NCBI GenBank assembly: GCA_025345505.1
Contig: JANVCC010000073.1
Span: 7,255,933 to 7,319,932 of the forward strand
From: Todiramphus chloris collaris
Lineage: Eukaryota > Chordata > Aves > Coraciiformes > Alcedinidae
Reading direction: 5' to 3'
DNA length: 64,000 nt
The notes under the pieces are model-generated. The model worked only from the letters and a program-made list of their open reading frames with translations, searched no databases and was not told the DNA's origin. Within the stretch, counting starts at the first letter, position 1, and each line of letters opens with the position of its first letter. Both the position numbers and the translations under genes were made by a program. This document shows positions 13,491 through 24,655 of the stretch, one piece after another.

Positions 13491-15394
13491 CGTGTTATCT
13501 GTGCTCTCTAGAGTACCACGACTATTTTTGAATATATGCAAATAGAAGCAAAGAAGTGCAGGGTCCTTTATGCCTGCTGAGCAGATTCGTCTCTTGTAAC
13601 AGGAGGCTACTGCACAGAGAAGCAGTCCAACAGCAACTGGGCTATTAGTGATGCTTTTCGTTATCTCAAGTTTGTAGCTCTTTGATGAGGTTCTGTTTGC
13701 TTATCTTTTTTACTGAAGGCACACTGATTAGTCCCAGGGAAGAGGAGAAAAAATCCAATTCTCACTATTTTGATGACATACTTTGGACTATTTGGCATTA
13801 AACAATAGCAAATATTCTATTGTAGAGGTTTATGCAGCTCTGGGCAGTCTGAGGATTGCAAACTTAGCAGAGCTTTTCAAAACAGTGGTTGGCTGGAAGG
13901 GTTCTGTCACCGTGTTATTCACTGCACATCCAAATTAACACATTACAAGCAGTGGTTATTTTCAATTATGTAAAATCAGATGAGTCTTTAGAGAGATTAA
14001 AATGAGATTTGTAATGGCTTAGGAGAATTTTAAAAATTGACAACTTGACACAGCATGATTTCAGATTATGTGAAATCTGGCAGGAGGATATTTATATTTC
14101 TGTTTGCTAAGATTCTGTTCAAAGTCATCATGATGGAAATATTTACAATGAAGACATATTAATAATGTCATTAATATGCAAATAATACCAATTGCATTTC
14201 TTACATTGTCAGCCTCACAGTGAGATATCATTTATTTCACAAGTGACACATGAAAAAATATGATTGCATTTGTGATACACTTATTTTTAACAGAAATACA
14301 ACAGTGTCTTCATCCCTGAAGAACTTCTCTTTATCAGCAATTCCCTTAATATAGTTTGTATGACATCTGCATCTCTCTGTTTCTCATTCATACCCATGGT
14401 TCTAACACAGTCTGTCTGTTTTATTCTCTTCTCCTTCCTCTTTCACAGAGGGTTTGCTGTAGGGATGTGCTCCCAGGAGTATCGGCACCCGATGCTGCAG
14501 GGTGCAGAGGTTCTGTAGGGTGTACTGACCTCCATGGGAGTTGAACTCCATCAACACCTCAAAGGCTGGACCTTTTGTCTTATGAAAACAAGAGTCATTT
14601 GTTGTCATCAAATTCTGCTTTAACCTTGATGAGAGACAATTCAAAATGCCTTTTTAAAATTTTTTTTTATTATTATTTTTGTGCCCTGGGAACATGTGTC
14701 ATGCTGTCAGAGACATCTCACTTCACTTCCCTGTTCATAGCCCAGAATCCCTGCCCTGAGGTCACATGCCTCCTGTGTGCTTTTTCCCCTCTGGCTGGGA
14801 ACAGTCGTTTTCCTCTTCCTTCAGATGTAGAGCTGGACAGATGACAGTTCTGTCAGCTGAACTGAAAAATCTGTCATCCTGAACTGAAAAAATAATAAAG
14901 TCAAAATAATAATAAAATTGAGTAGGTTTAATTAAATAGAGCATTTTTAATTGAGAATCCATCAACTCAACAACATTATTTGTTGAATTTAATCCTCCCC
15001 CTCATCCCAGCTTCCCCACTGAACACTATTGGCTGAATTCAGCTTGCACTTAGCAGGAGTGGTGAGGGAAGGATAGTGGACCAGGGGCCAGGAGAGCCCC
15101 AGCCCTGAGCTGGGAGTCAGGAGCCCTCTCTGAGCCTGCCAAGAGGTGCAGGGACAGCCCCCCTGTCCTGAGCAGGGATAGAAGTCCCAGGGCACTGAGC
15201 AGTTGAAGCCCCTCAACCATATTGAGATACTTTCAGACAGGCTTAGAAATGAGCAGCCTTTTTGTGAAGATGGATGGAAGAAGAAGGTACCCTATCCTGT
15301 CTTCCTTAATCCCTGTGAGCTTTCTGTGTTTAAGAATTTAAGTACTGATTTCCCATATTTTAAAACATGGTTTCCTAGCTGGCAAACATACTGG

Positions 15395-15463
15395 TTTTCT
15401 TTGGGGTGATCCCTACAGAGTATTCTACTTTTCTTTGGGGTGATCCCCTATATACAGAGTAGG
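15395..15463. repeat. 34-bp imperfect tandem duplication
   Basis: ttttctttggggtgatccc followed by acagagta occurs at 15395 and again from 15429, with a small insertion (tatat) in the second copy. Confidence 0.85.
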
Positions 15464-17489
15464 GATCTGTACATAGGCTCTGTTACAACCTATCCAGGGG
15501 TAACCACCTCAACACTTTGTTGTATTAATCACTTAAAAAAATTTCTTTAATGCTTGTCCACAAATTCTTATGGCTGTCAGTTCCTAAGGCGGGGAAAATA
15601 AATGGTGGCTGGGGGTTAAGTCAAGAAACTGGGAGTGAGCAAGAAGCGTGTCAGAAAATAAGCAGTCTCCATATTGCTTACTGGGTGTTGAGTAACCAGT
15701 CAGTACAAGCGGAGAAACATTCATTTAAAAAGTTCTTCTGGTTATCTTATGAGTAGCTCAGGTGCAGGCTTTTATGAGGATTTGTCTCTGGAGGTTGAGC
15801 GGCGATGATGTAGTAACAGCGGGTTCGTCCGGCTGCAGGGCAGTGTCCCAGCTGGAGGACACGGGGGCATCCGAAGAAAAGCCTCAGGTGCCAAGGGCTC
15901 CCCATCCCCCTTCTCGCAGCCAGGATCCCAGCTCCCATCTTCTCCTGGCCTCAGCCCAGGGCCCAAACCCCTCTCGCTGTTCCCGTCCCTGTCGCGAGTG
16001 CCGCGCGGTGAAACAGGCAGCAGCAGAGCGGGCTGGGGCTGACAGGAGGCCCATGAATAAAACACAGGCCTGTTTGTTTTTCTGCTGTTCTGAGCAAACG
16101 ATGTATTAGTAATGAAGTATTTGCAGTTAGTTGCTTTTGCTTGCTAATAAATGAAACATTCTCGCCGCCAGTTTTGTTTCTGACTGGCGAAGGTAGAGGG
16201 AAGTGTGAGGAAAAGGCTGGAAACAGGGCTGGTTTGGAGTCGGCTGCTTTATGGTGGTTCTTCTGAAAAGATAAATAGCTGTTGCTCTGCGTCAGCTCGC
16301 AGCATGACGGATTCTGGGGGGTTTCCATTCACCATAGGCCCTGCTGATTCACGACTTGTGAAAAGGACTCAAAGTGGATGAAGTCCCCAGGAACCTGCGG
16401 GTGTGGGGAGCTGCAGCCCCGGTGATGGCAACAGGGCCCCTCTGCCCCAGCAAGGGGCCATCGCCAGGGCTGGGGAGGAGCCAGGCCCCGGGGACGGGGG
16501 GCTGAGAAGGGACTGAGAAGGGTCGCGGTGATGGCGCTCACCAGGAGTCTGGAAACAGGCTGGGATCCGGGGGGATCAGGCAGATGGGCTGGGGGAAGGG
16601 AGCTGCCATCACAGCCCCGTTCTCGCAGGCTGTGTTTGAGAAATGGTCCCATAAACGGGGCCCTTGTTTTCACTGGAGATGGATGACTTGGGTGTGTGGA
16701 GCTGTGGGTGGGTGAGTGCTGCAGGATGCTGCCGTAGGTGGGTTTTAAGCCACACATAGGTAAATGGTAAAGGTGTACGTTACAGAGCACAGCACTGCAG
16801 TGCTGCTCTGCTAGAGAGACGTGGCTGTAGCTCTTGTAGTGGTGGTTCCCTTTTCCATCATCCTTCAGTTTTCTTTCTTACGTGTAATTGTAATAGCTTG
16901 CAATAAAGATAACTCTATGTTTGTTTATTTTATATAGGAACAAAAGTCCTAAAAACAATGTTTACTCATTTTTAAAGCGCTTCATAATTTATCAGCTACA
17001 GATACATTTTGATCAAATATCCCTCTAACACTTCTATTCGTGGCTGTCCTATAAAAACCCATATTGTTTTGATTTGTGAGTGTTCATTTTACTGAAATGA
17101 AATCTAGTGTGTTCTGCAGTCAGGAGAGTTTCCTATTTAAATTCTGCTGCGTGTGTGCAGCTAATGAATTAAAATGAGAGGAGGAATTACAACCTAGGTT
17201 AGAGCAGGGGTCACAACCTTTTCAAACAGAGGTCCACCTGTCATGCAAGTGGAAATGGTAATTGGCTCACTGCAGTTGGAATTCTCAGTGCCAGATAACA
17301 GGAGGAATGGCATAGCAATTGTGAAATGGTAAGTATGTCTGGGTACCCAAAGGTAAATGTGTGGAGACAAAGCAAGTGACTAAAGCTGACTGTATGTTGC
17401 AACTAAATTCAGATGAACTTGACTTGTTCCTTTCTATTCATGACTATGTCTCAATTTAAGATTGTCCATTATCTCTTCTTTTTTACCTC

Positions 17490-17514
17490 TTTTTTTTTTT
17501 TTTTTTTTTTTTTT
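17490..17514. repeat. Poly-T run (25 T)
   Basis: An uninterrupted homopolymer of thymines. The flanks show no recognisable retroposon body. Confidence 0.95.
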
Positions 17515-19180
17515 AACGCTGCATTATGTTCAAGTAGTTTGCAGATATGCGAGGCTCAAAACATTCTTTCTGCCTAGTGTGTTTACAATGGGGAAGTGTT
17601 TTTGTAAAGCATTTGTAATCTTCGGATGGGCTGACTGTGTCTTTGTAAACTAGAGGATAAATAGTTCCTGAGTAACGCAGGGAGCGTGTGCACCCAGGTA
17701 CAGACATTCCTGCAAAAGACTTCCCTCTGTGTCTGTGAAGTATGACCAGCAAGGGCTGTGTTGTTGGTAGGACCAAATTGTTGGGGTCAGGAAGGTTGGA
17801 AGAGGCCTCTGGAAGCCTGGATTCTGAGCTCCTGGTTGAAAGCCTGGCATGGTGGCACGGTTGGCTGTGTAGGCAGGGCAGGTGCATTGGTCAGGCACGA
17901 GTTGCCCACAGTAAATGGGGAATTCGGGCTACTAGAAATGTCCCTGCTAAGGTGTCCAAGTGAATAATTGCTTAAACCTCGAACAAATACCATGTAGCTC
18001 ATCCCCAGGAATACCTGAGTCCTGCTTTTCTCTTGTGGTGGGGTCTCACACTGTCCCTGGGCTCTTCTGCTATTGTCATTGCTCTCTTCTTCTCTTGAGC
18101 AGTCTTCCTCTGCCACAAGTGAGAAGTAGCAAGAGTCCTTGCAGCAGACCTATGTCATTCAAGGACTCCTCTCTGCAGACATTAGAAGAGTTGAATTTAG
18201 CCTGGTGTATTCGACAGGGGGTTCGTTTTCCTAACCTAGTCCAAACTCAAGGAGACTGCCCTCAAAGCAGATAATCTGACTCAAACTGTCCAAATACTTG
18301 AAAAACAGATGGAAAGTAAAATAATCTTGTGTATGTACACCAGTGCCTCTGCCCCATAGTGACCAGAAAGTTAACAGAGTTCCACTTTCTTTCATTTTAA
18401 AGCTGGGAATAACCAGCAGTGGCTATAGAGTTTCCCAGTTGTGAGATTACTTGAGATCGCAACTGCCTGCTCTGGGATCTAGTTTCCATTTACTTTGCCT
18501 TCAGTAACTTTATTCAAAGGGACTAATGAAAAAAGACTCATCAATTACTGAAATGAATTCATCTTTGTTCCCAAAGTTTGCATGGTTCTAAAGGCTTGGA
18601 AATGGAAGTGTGTGAAAGTCTCCATGGGTTAATGTGGTTGGCTGGAGAATATTAAAACAGTCTCAGAGAGTGTCCTTAAAGAGACAGTGTATAGTCAACA
18701 CCACTTAAAATATTAATTGCTTATGCTTGCAGGTATAAAGTGTGTTACCCAAAATCTTCTTCGGGTAAAATTTCTGTTTATAAATGCAATGGAATATTTT
18801 CAGTCTGTTTCACTCATTACTTCAATCAGTTGTTATTCTCCCTTTTCTTAGATTCTGCTTCTTCTTGTTTTCTTGTTCTAAAGGTGCACCAAAGAAGTAC
18901 CAGAAAGTTATCTATGTGCTTTTCCTTCATTCATTGGCTTCCTCAGGAGTCCAAAGAGCTAATAAAAAATGGCAATATTCATTGTGGAAGAGGTTTAAAA
19001 AAAAATTATTTTTCTCCTTTTTGGAGCTTAGAAAGTGGAAATGTTTTTATTTACTAGATTTTGTTGGCATTATGTGAGAAAAAATATTGGGGTTCAGATG
19101 GGTTTCAAAGCTGGGTGAACAGCTAATTTGCAGTCTTCATCGAGTTTATACCTGTGTTTGCACTGGGTTGTTGGGTGCCT

Positions 19181-19183
<3 letters not shown>

Positions 19184-19212
<29 letters not shown>
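19184..19212. repeat. Poly-T run (29 T)
   Basis: The longest homopolymer in the window. No target-site duplication or retroposon sequence was identified beside it; its length may be unreliable in the assembly. Confidence 0.95.
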
Positions 19213-19798
19213 CTTTGTGGAATTTAGATTTTGTTATTTAACAGCAAAGTTTTATTACTTGTTCTGTCCAAGAAGCAGATGTAATGTCATGTAACTGATC
19301 TGGCCGCTCCAATCTAGAGCAGCTTTTTGTTTTAAATACTGTTCCCTTGCTGTTGGGATAAAGAAAAAAGTGAGATGTCCTAATTTAACGACCTTACTTC
19401 ACGGCTGACTTTGAAGAAATGGGGATTCATTTATAGATCCATAAATAAGAAAAGAAGTTTAATTGTTGGGATAATTTATTCACTGCAGATCACTCACTTG
19501 GCTTTACTGCTGGGCAGAGGCAGGAGCTTTCTCCCAGCTCTTCCAAACCTGCCTGCCCCAGTGAGGGAGGGGAACCACAGCAGGAAGGGCAGGGGACAGG
19601 CTGGGCAGGGGGCGCTGGGAAGGTGGGACAGGTGGGGGATATTCCTGGAACCCTTGCTGGCACTTTACAAAACGTACAAGAGCAAAAAGCCAGGAAATAT
19701 GATCTCTTTATTGTTCATGTCCTGCCCCTACTACTGTTGATTTTCAAGGTGCCTTTTACATTGTTTTCTAACAAGGTGACGGCCACTGATAATCAAGG

Positions 19799-19838
19799 CA
19801 TTACACTGAATATTTAAACATTACACTGAATATTTAAA
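19799..19838. repeat. Perfect 20-bp tandem duplication
   Basis: cattacactgaatatttaaa occurs twice head to tail at 19799-19818 and 19819-19838. Confidence 0.93.
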
Positions 19839-21234
19839 ACCAAACCACTTTGTGAGTTCCAATTTCTGTACTGTTTACTTCAACACAGACTCCTTAAAAA
19901 CCTGCCAGATAGTGAAGTGATGAGGAGATCAAGGTCACCAAACACTCATTTTTAGGCTAAATATGCTGCATTTTAAGCAGTTGCTTTAGTGCCCTCCTCT
20001 TCTCTTTCTCTGTGCTCAGCAGAGCAATCCGCTCGAAGCAAAGAGCACAGCTTTGGAAGGGCACTTCAGTTCTGGTCCATCTGTCTCCAGGAACATCTGA
20101 CTTGGAAGAGGTAGCAGAGAATAGGATGAGAGCGGAGATTTCCTTTCCCTCACAGAGTGTGTTTCAGAGCTCTCTGTCTCCAGCAAAATCTAACCTGCCA
20201 GCTCTGATTTGCTCTTCTCTCCATCAGCAAGTGTTCTCAGAAATCCTTGTGATAAGGTGCAACCTGAAAAGCTGGCTCTGACAAGTGCTACAGGATGACA
20301 TGTCCCTGTCCAGTAACTTCTGCTGACACTACTTCAGCGTTTTTATTCTTCAGGTATAATTTCAAACTCTCAACCTCATTAATATATCATAGCTCCTGGA
20401 AGCTGAGAATTTATCCAGGGTCCAAGCTGGGTTTTTTCCCTCCTTAGAGAATTTTACAGATTGGTGATCTACTAGTATGTTCTTTCTTTTGCATTTTCAG
20501 TATAAGACTAAAATGCTTCTGGCTCCATATGCATATGTAAGTCAGGACAGAGCAATCCGTTGTTATTTGGACCTCTGGCAGTGTATATTTACAGTTAGTT
20601 TGACCTCAAAGAAAATTATGAGTGTTCGTCTGGAATATTTGACATTTGAGTTGGGTTGTTTAGCTGTGGTTCATAAGAAAAGCTGGTCAAAAGAAATGAA
20701 GCATATACAAGTCTTAAAAACCTTTTAGCTCATCTTACAGAAATTTGAAGCTTTGATCAAAATTTGGAAAAAAAATCAGCTAATGTCTAAGGATAAGTAA
20801 ATGCATTTGTCCTTATTTTTAAGCCAAATTTGGAAAAATATTTACACGTTGCTAAATGTAATGAAGCTTTTTCTCTGTACTTGATTCAGGAATGTTGGAA
20901 TATTTCACTTTTACATGTCTTGAAAGTACCAAACTTATTCTCCAGGAAGTTTGAATGGGCTAAATCTTGCTAGAAAGTGTTCGGAAGTGGAGATCAGAGT
21001 AGAGAAACTATAAAGTCTGTGAGTGATCATCTTCTTACAGGATGTGTTTCCACAGAAAAATAGTCTTGGTTGGTCATTGCTGAATTGAGATGGTAATGTG
21101 ATAGGAATGAATTATTTAAAGTTGTTAACAGGGTAATAAGAGAAATATTGCAAAATTGACCCAGCTTGAATCATGATAAACTTGTTTTGTTCTCAAGATT
21201 GAAAATGGTTTTTCTAAGTGGTCTTCAGCTCTAA

Positions 21235-21256
21235 TTTTTTTTTTTTTTTTTTTTTT
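21235..21256. repeat. Poly-T run (22 T)
   Basis: A homopolymer about 230 bp upstream of the CR1 fragment at 21483-21764. No associated element was recognised. Confidence 0.95.
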
Positions 21257-21482
21257 ACTGTATTCTTCAGGGGACAGGTATTTGACTTTTTTTCTAAAAT
21301 GCAGTTTAAAATATGAGCATAGTCAGTCAAAAACTAGTGTTTTCTTGATTCAAAGAAAGGTGAAACTGTAGCTGACAGAAAAGAAACATCACAGACACTT
21401 TACCTGTGCGTACTCTGTTCTTCCCCTCTTGCTGTTTGAGATCTGCTCCCCTGCTGGAGACCACCCTCTCAAGTACTGGTAG

Positions 21483-21764
21483 CGAGGAGAAACAAAAGAA
21501 TCACTGGTAATGATAGCAAGGTGGAAAAAAAAGAAGCTCCACCTCAATGAGGAAAAACACCTTCACTGTGAGAGTGACAGAGCCTGGTACAGGCTGCCCA
21601 GAGAGCTTGTGAAGTCTCCTTCTCTAGAGACTTTCAAGAGCTGCCTGGATCTGTTCCTGTGTGACCTGCTCTGGGTACTCCTGTGCTGGCAGGGGGGTTG
21701 GACTCGATCTCTGGAGTTCCCTTCCAACCCCTACCATAGAATCATAGGATTCTATGATTCTACT
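21483..21764 (+). mobile_element. CR1 LINE fragment (3' end)
   Basis: This short sense CR1 end contains acaggctgcccagagagct, ttcaagagctgcctggat and ggggggttggactcgat and ends at the family's (attctatg) tail. The tail itself is an almost perfect palindrome around 21737-21762. The insertion lies about 900 bp from the ERV left boundary. Confidence 0.93.
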
Positions 21765-21998
21765 GCCAGTGTAGGCTTCTCCATCTCCCCTGTAAAACCG
21801 GGCACCTTGCTGTCCATGTCAGAGGTACCACCTCAGATATCTGTTGTAAAGTGGATCCAGTTTGGTAGGTCAGCTAAGCTGAGGTAGCTCTACGAGCAAA
21901 GATCTTACCTTGCTTTGGAGGTGACATCCATGGTTTTGAAGAGTTCACCAAGTGGTCAGTAGAGTGTTTTGTTCGAAATGTGTTCTCTGACCAGCAAA

Positions 21999-22091
21999 TG
22001 TATCTCTGAATATTGGAGGATTAAGAATCACAGATGGGGTAAGTGATGTATCTCTGAATATTGGAGTATTAAGAATCACAGATGGGGTAAG
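21999..22091. repeat. 48-bp tandem duplication
   Basis: The block starting tgtatctctgaatattggag at 21999 is repeated at 22047 with a single base difference (ggaggatt versus ggagtatt). It suggests a recent slippage or unequal-exchange event. Confidence 0.92.
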
Positions 22092-22678
22092 GGCGGTGAT
22101 TGTTGTCAGTTTTCAGTCAGCTCAGCTCATGGTGCAAGGAGCAGGGAAGGGCTCTGGGATGAGTTAAGGTAGCAGAGGACCACGCTTTGGGCTCAGCTGA
22201 CAAACAGGTCTCATATGGCACTAGCAGACTGTGGTGAGATGCTGGCAGGGGTCTGCAAGCTCTCTAGCAGGATTAGCCTAGCACAGCCAGAGAGCCAGAG
22301 CTGTGAAAACAATTATCTGTGGCAAGCCTGATCTAACACCCTGACTCTTTGTGAAGATCACATCCAGCCAGAGCTGTTAAAGGCATTGCTGTGTTTGCTC
22401 AAATGTAGGGTGTGTTCTCTTTTCTTTGGACTGAAGAGCTGAAAACACCAAGTTGCCTAAAATTCATGGTCTGTAAATGATTTCCACCTTTTAAGAGTCT
22501 AAAAAATTTGCATCCCTTTTTGGACTTCCTTAATGGAGTGCATCTATCCTTGCTACGTGCCTGCGAACCCTGAGCGTGATGGAAATCAATTCTTGGACTC
22601 TGCTGTTCTATGGCTAATATAGAAATAAAACTATCACTCCTGCATCAAAGGAATGGGTTTTTTCTGACTATGTATTTA

Positions 22679-22684
22679 CAGTCA
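22679..22684. repeat. Target-site duplication, left copy (cagtca)
   Basis: This is the six-base host sequence immediately outside the LTR at 22685. It matches the six bases after the other LTR at 27361-27366 exactly. Six-base duplications are usual for alpha- and betaretroviruses, so the element integrated intact and was not assembled by rearrangement. Confidence 0.93.
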
Positions 22685-23086
22685 TGTCGGTGAAGGGAGA
22701 CGCGGACACTCCTATGGTCATCCAGCCCGTCTAGTTTATTGTTAAGACCAACACTCTTTTATACAGTTGTTAATGAGGCTCATACATAGTGCAAAAGCTT
22801 AGCTCCTTATTGGCTCCTGTCTTTCTGCACATAGCAACATTTTGGCTCCTGTCTGTCTGCACATACAACAGTATTTTGGCCTTTTGCAATTAACTCATCC
22901 TGTTCCTTCGGTCAGCTTGTAACTTTTGTTTCCTTCTTACAGCCTTGTTTACCATCTACTAGCACGTACACAGTGGGGCAAGGTCAAACCGACCTTGCCT
23001 CAGCCCTTGTCAGCTTGTCCAGGGGGACAAGCTTCATACGGTCTCGATCTGACTCCTCAAGCCACTCTTTCACAAGGCTCTCCACA
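22685..23086 (-). repeat. ERV 3' LTR (402 bp), overlapping the env 3' end
   Basis: This is the partner of the LTR at 26959-27360, with the same length and apparently the same sequence. In element sense TATAAAAG is at 22756-22763 and AATAAA at 22735-22740. Its U3 carries the last 34 codons and the stop of env (stop at 22984), so the first 103 bases of U3 are coding in this copy. Confidence 0.93.
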
Positions 23087-24360
23087 TTTCCCCTGTTTTC
23101 TTTTTGCGCAAGCATATGCGATGCAAGCATTCTTTGCATGCTTCGCTGTACCAAGCCTTGCACACAATTAAACATACATGGCAAAAGCAACAAGATCACT
23201 AAGATAACCCCAACAATAAGCATTCCAGTTTTAACAATATCTTTTAGCCATGGGCTTAACCCCAAAGACGCAAGCCATGCGTCAAAAGGACTTTGCACTA
23301 CAGTAATCTTAGAAGTATGTTCCTTTAACCATTGCAGCTGGGTATGAATGGATTCTCCATGATTTGAGAGATTAAAGCAACACATGCCTTCAAATTCTTC
23401 GCATCCGTGCCCTTGAGCTAACAAAAGAAAATCTATGGCAGCACGATTTTGTAAAAGAGCATGTCTAAGGCTATCCATGTCTTGTGAAAGTTGCTCCAAA
23501 ATCTCTGTGGTTACATTTGACTGTTTCGCTACCCAACAAGCAAGTTTATTGAGTGTCGTTAAAGCGTGTGCAGTTCCTATATTTGGAAAAAGAGCTGCAA
23601 AAAATCTTGTGGCTTCTCCCCAAAGCTCAACATTATCTCTACAATTAGGTGATAACTGAGTAGCAAAGCGTCTCCGACGGAATTTAGCGGTATTATGCCT
23701 CAGCCTAACTATAGCTGATTTGTTTAATGCTAACAATGTTAATTGACCAAGATAACAGGGTCCTCCATGCGCATAGCGGGGAATACCATGCCATGCTCTA
23801 TCCCCACAAATGAGGAAAACACCTTCAGGAAGGGCCAGCGCACTCTTGTTTGCCCACATTTTCACATGGCCATCACCCCATCCATAGGAGCGATACGGAC
23901 CACACATTGCTGTCGCATTGGCAAATACATTGGCCGTAGGAGTTAACCATGTAATGTTACCCTCTATTTTCGGGCTTCCTAGACCAACGCATCCAGTCTC
24001 ATTTGCGCTGTAGTTTAGTCTACGACTTCCTAATAAATCTAACTCCTGAGGGTCCCAGAGAAGAGAGGTGTTTAGACCGGACAGTAATAACGCTGTGCAA
24101 TGACTACTATTTTTTGCCATACTGCAATTGTTTCTAGAAAAAGGTAAAAAGGCATTTCTATCAAAACCAGGCACTCCTATCAAACATGTTCGAAAAGGGT
24201 CAGTAGCCGAAGCAAGCGACAAGCAAAATGCAGAACTGTTTGTTTGGTTAGCCCAGGTCACCCACAAATTTTTTCGTGAATCAATCTTGTGTAAAAATCC
24301 CTCTACTTTCATTGTCAAGGTGGCTCCCATCATGCCTAAAATAATTAAACGGATCATCAT
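22984..24360 (-). CDS. env: ERV envelope glycoprotein, intact, alpharetrovirus-like
   Basis: Env mediates receptor binding (SU) and membrane fusion (TM). The 458-codon frame from ATG 24360 has no stop or frameshift. Residues 1 to about 20 form a short hydrophobic signal peptide. SU runs to a furin-type RRRR at 228-231 and carries many N-x-S/T sites; I see no C-x-x-C motif. TM has a hydrophobic loop between Cys240 and Cys275 like the internal fusion peptide of avian leukosis viruses, a heptad region, a CX6CC motif (Cys320, Cys327, Cys328), a membrane anchor at about 378-396 and a long tail. SU, at about 210 residues, is short for the group. The last 34 codons lie in the 3' LTR and the polypurine tract is inside the coding region. 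It was probably expressed from a spliced mRNA. Whether it is expressed now is unknown. Confidence 0.92.
   Translation of the reverse strand: MMIRLIILGMMGATLTMKVEGFLHKIDSRKNLWVTWANQTNSSAFCLSLASATDPFRTCLIGVPGFDRNAFLPFSRNNCSMAKNSSHCTALLLSGLNTSLLWDPQELDLLGSRRLNYSANETGCVGLGSPKIEGNITWLTPTANVFANATAMCGPYRSYGWGDGHVKMWANKSALALPEGVFLICGDRAWHGIPRYAHGGPCYLGQLTLLALNKSAIVRLRHNTAKFRRRRFATQLSPNCRDNVELWGEATRFFAALFPNIGTAHALTTLNKLACWVAKQSNVTTEILEQLSQDMDSLRHALLQNRAAIDFLLLAQGHGCEEFEGMCCFNLSNHGESIHTQLQWLKEHTSKITVVQSPFDAWLASLGLSPWLKDIVKTGMLIVGVILVILLLLPCMFNCVQGLVQRSMQRMLASHMLAQKENRGNVESLVKEWLEESDRDRMKLVPLDKLTRAEARSV
23087..23105 (-). other. Polypurine tract within env
   Basis: In element sense the bases directly before the 3' LTR are an A/G-rich run interrupted by one C (aaaaagaaaacaggggaaa), the primer for plus-strand DNA synthesis. 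It is translated as part of the Env cytoplasmic tail (around residues 419-424). Confidence 0.88.
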
Positions 24361-24479
24361 TATCCACAGGAATAGTCTATGTCTTATCTCCTCCTTCTAT
24401 CTCTCTGATTCGGACGGCTCTGTTGCTGCCAAAAGCGCTGGCCACACCCCCCGCACTGAAAAGCTATCCAGGCTTCGCA

Positions 24480-24548
24480 AAAGCAACTCCCACAACTGTA
24501 ACAAAGCAACTCCCATAACTGTAACAAAGCAACTCCCACAACCGTAAC
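24480..24548. repeat. Three 23-bp tandem repeats between the pol remnant and env
   Basis: Units at 24480-24502, 24503-24525 and 24526-24548 differ by one or two bases (core caactcccacaactgtaac). The unit length is not a multiple of three and no long shared frame runs across it, so it is probably non-coding. It lies just upstream of a possible env splice acceptor (sense tagcttttcag, ending at 24456). Confidence 0.9.
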
Positions 24549-24655
24549 AAAGTTCGTTATCCGCCCACCGAGGCCAAAACAAGCCTGTCTCGTCCCCCGC
24601 TTCAATCCACCCCACCCAATCTTCTGGGGTAGTCCTTAGGGCAGCGCGTGCCTCA

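Noticed and set aside
12885-13495. A target-site duplication for the solo LTR (agtgt versus cgtgt)
   Set aside because: The left flank is GT-repetitive and the match is imperfect, so the boundary cannot be fixed.
15762-16790. Several 97-153-codon open frames on both strands
   Set aside because: They overlap one another in a GC-rich patch with low-complexity composition and no splice or domain support.
17204-17260. caggggtcacaacctttt resembles a hAT-type (Charlie-like) terminal inverted repeat
   Set aside because: No matching inverted end or 8-bp duplication was found nearby, and the similarity is too short.
22926-23171. Plus-strand open frame of about 80 codons at the LTR, repeated at 27200-27463
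   Set aside because: Both copies lie in the LTRs on the strand opposite the retroviral genes and start at non-ATG codons; they are a shadow of the LTR sequence.
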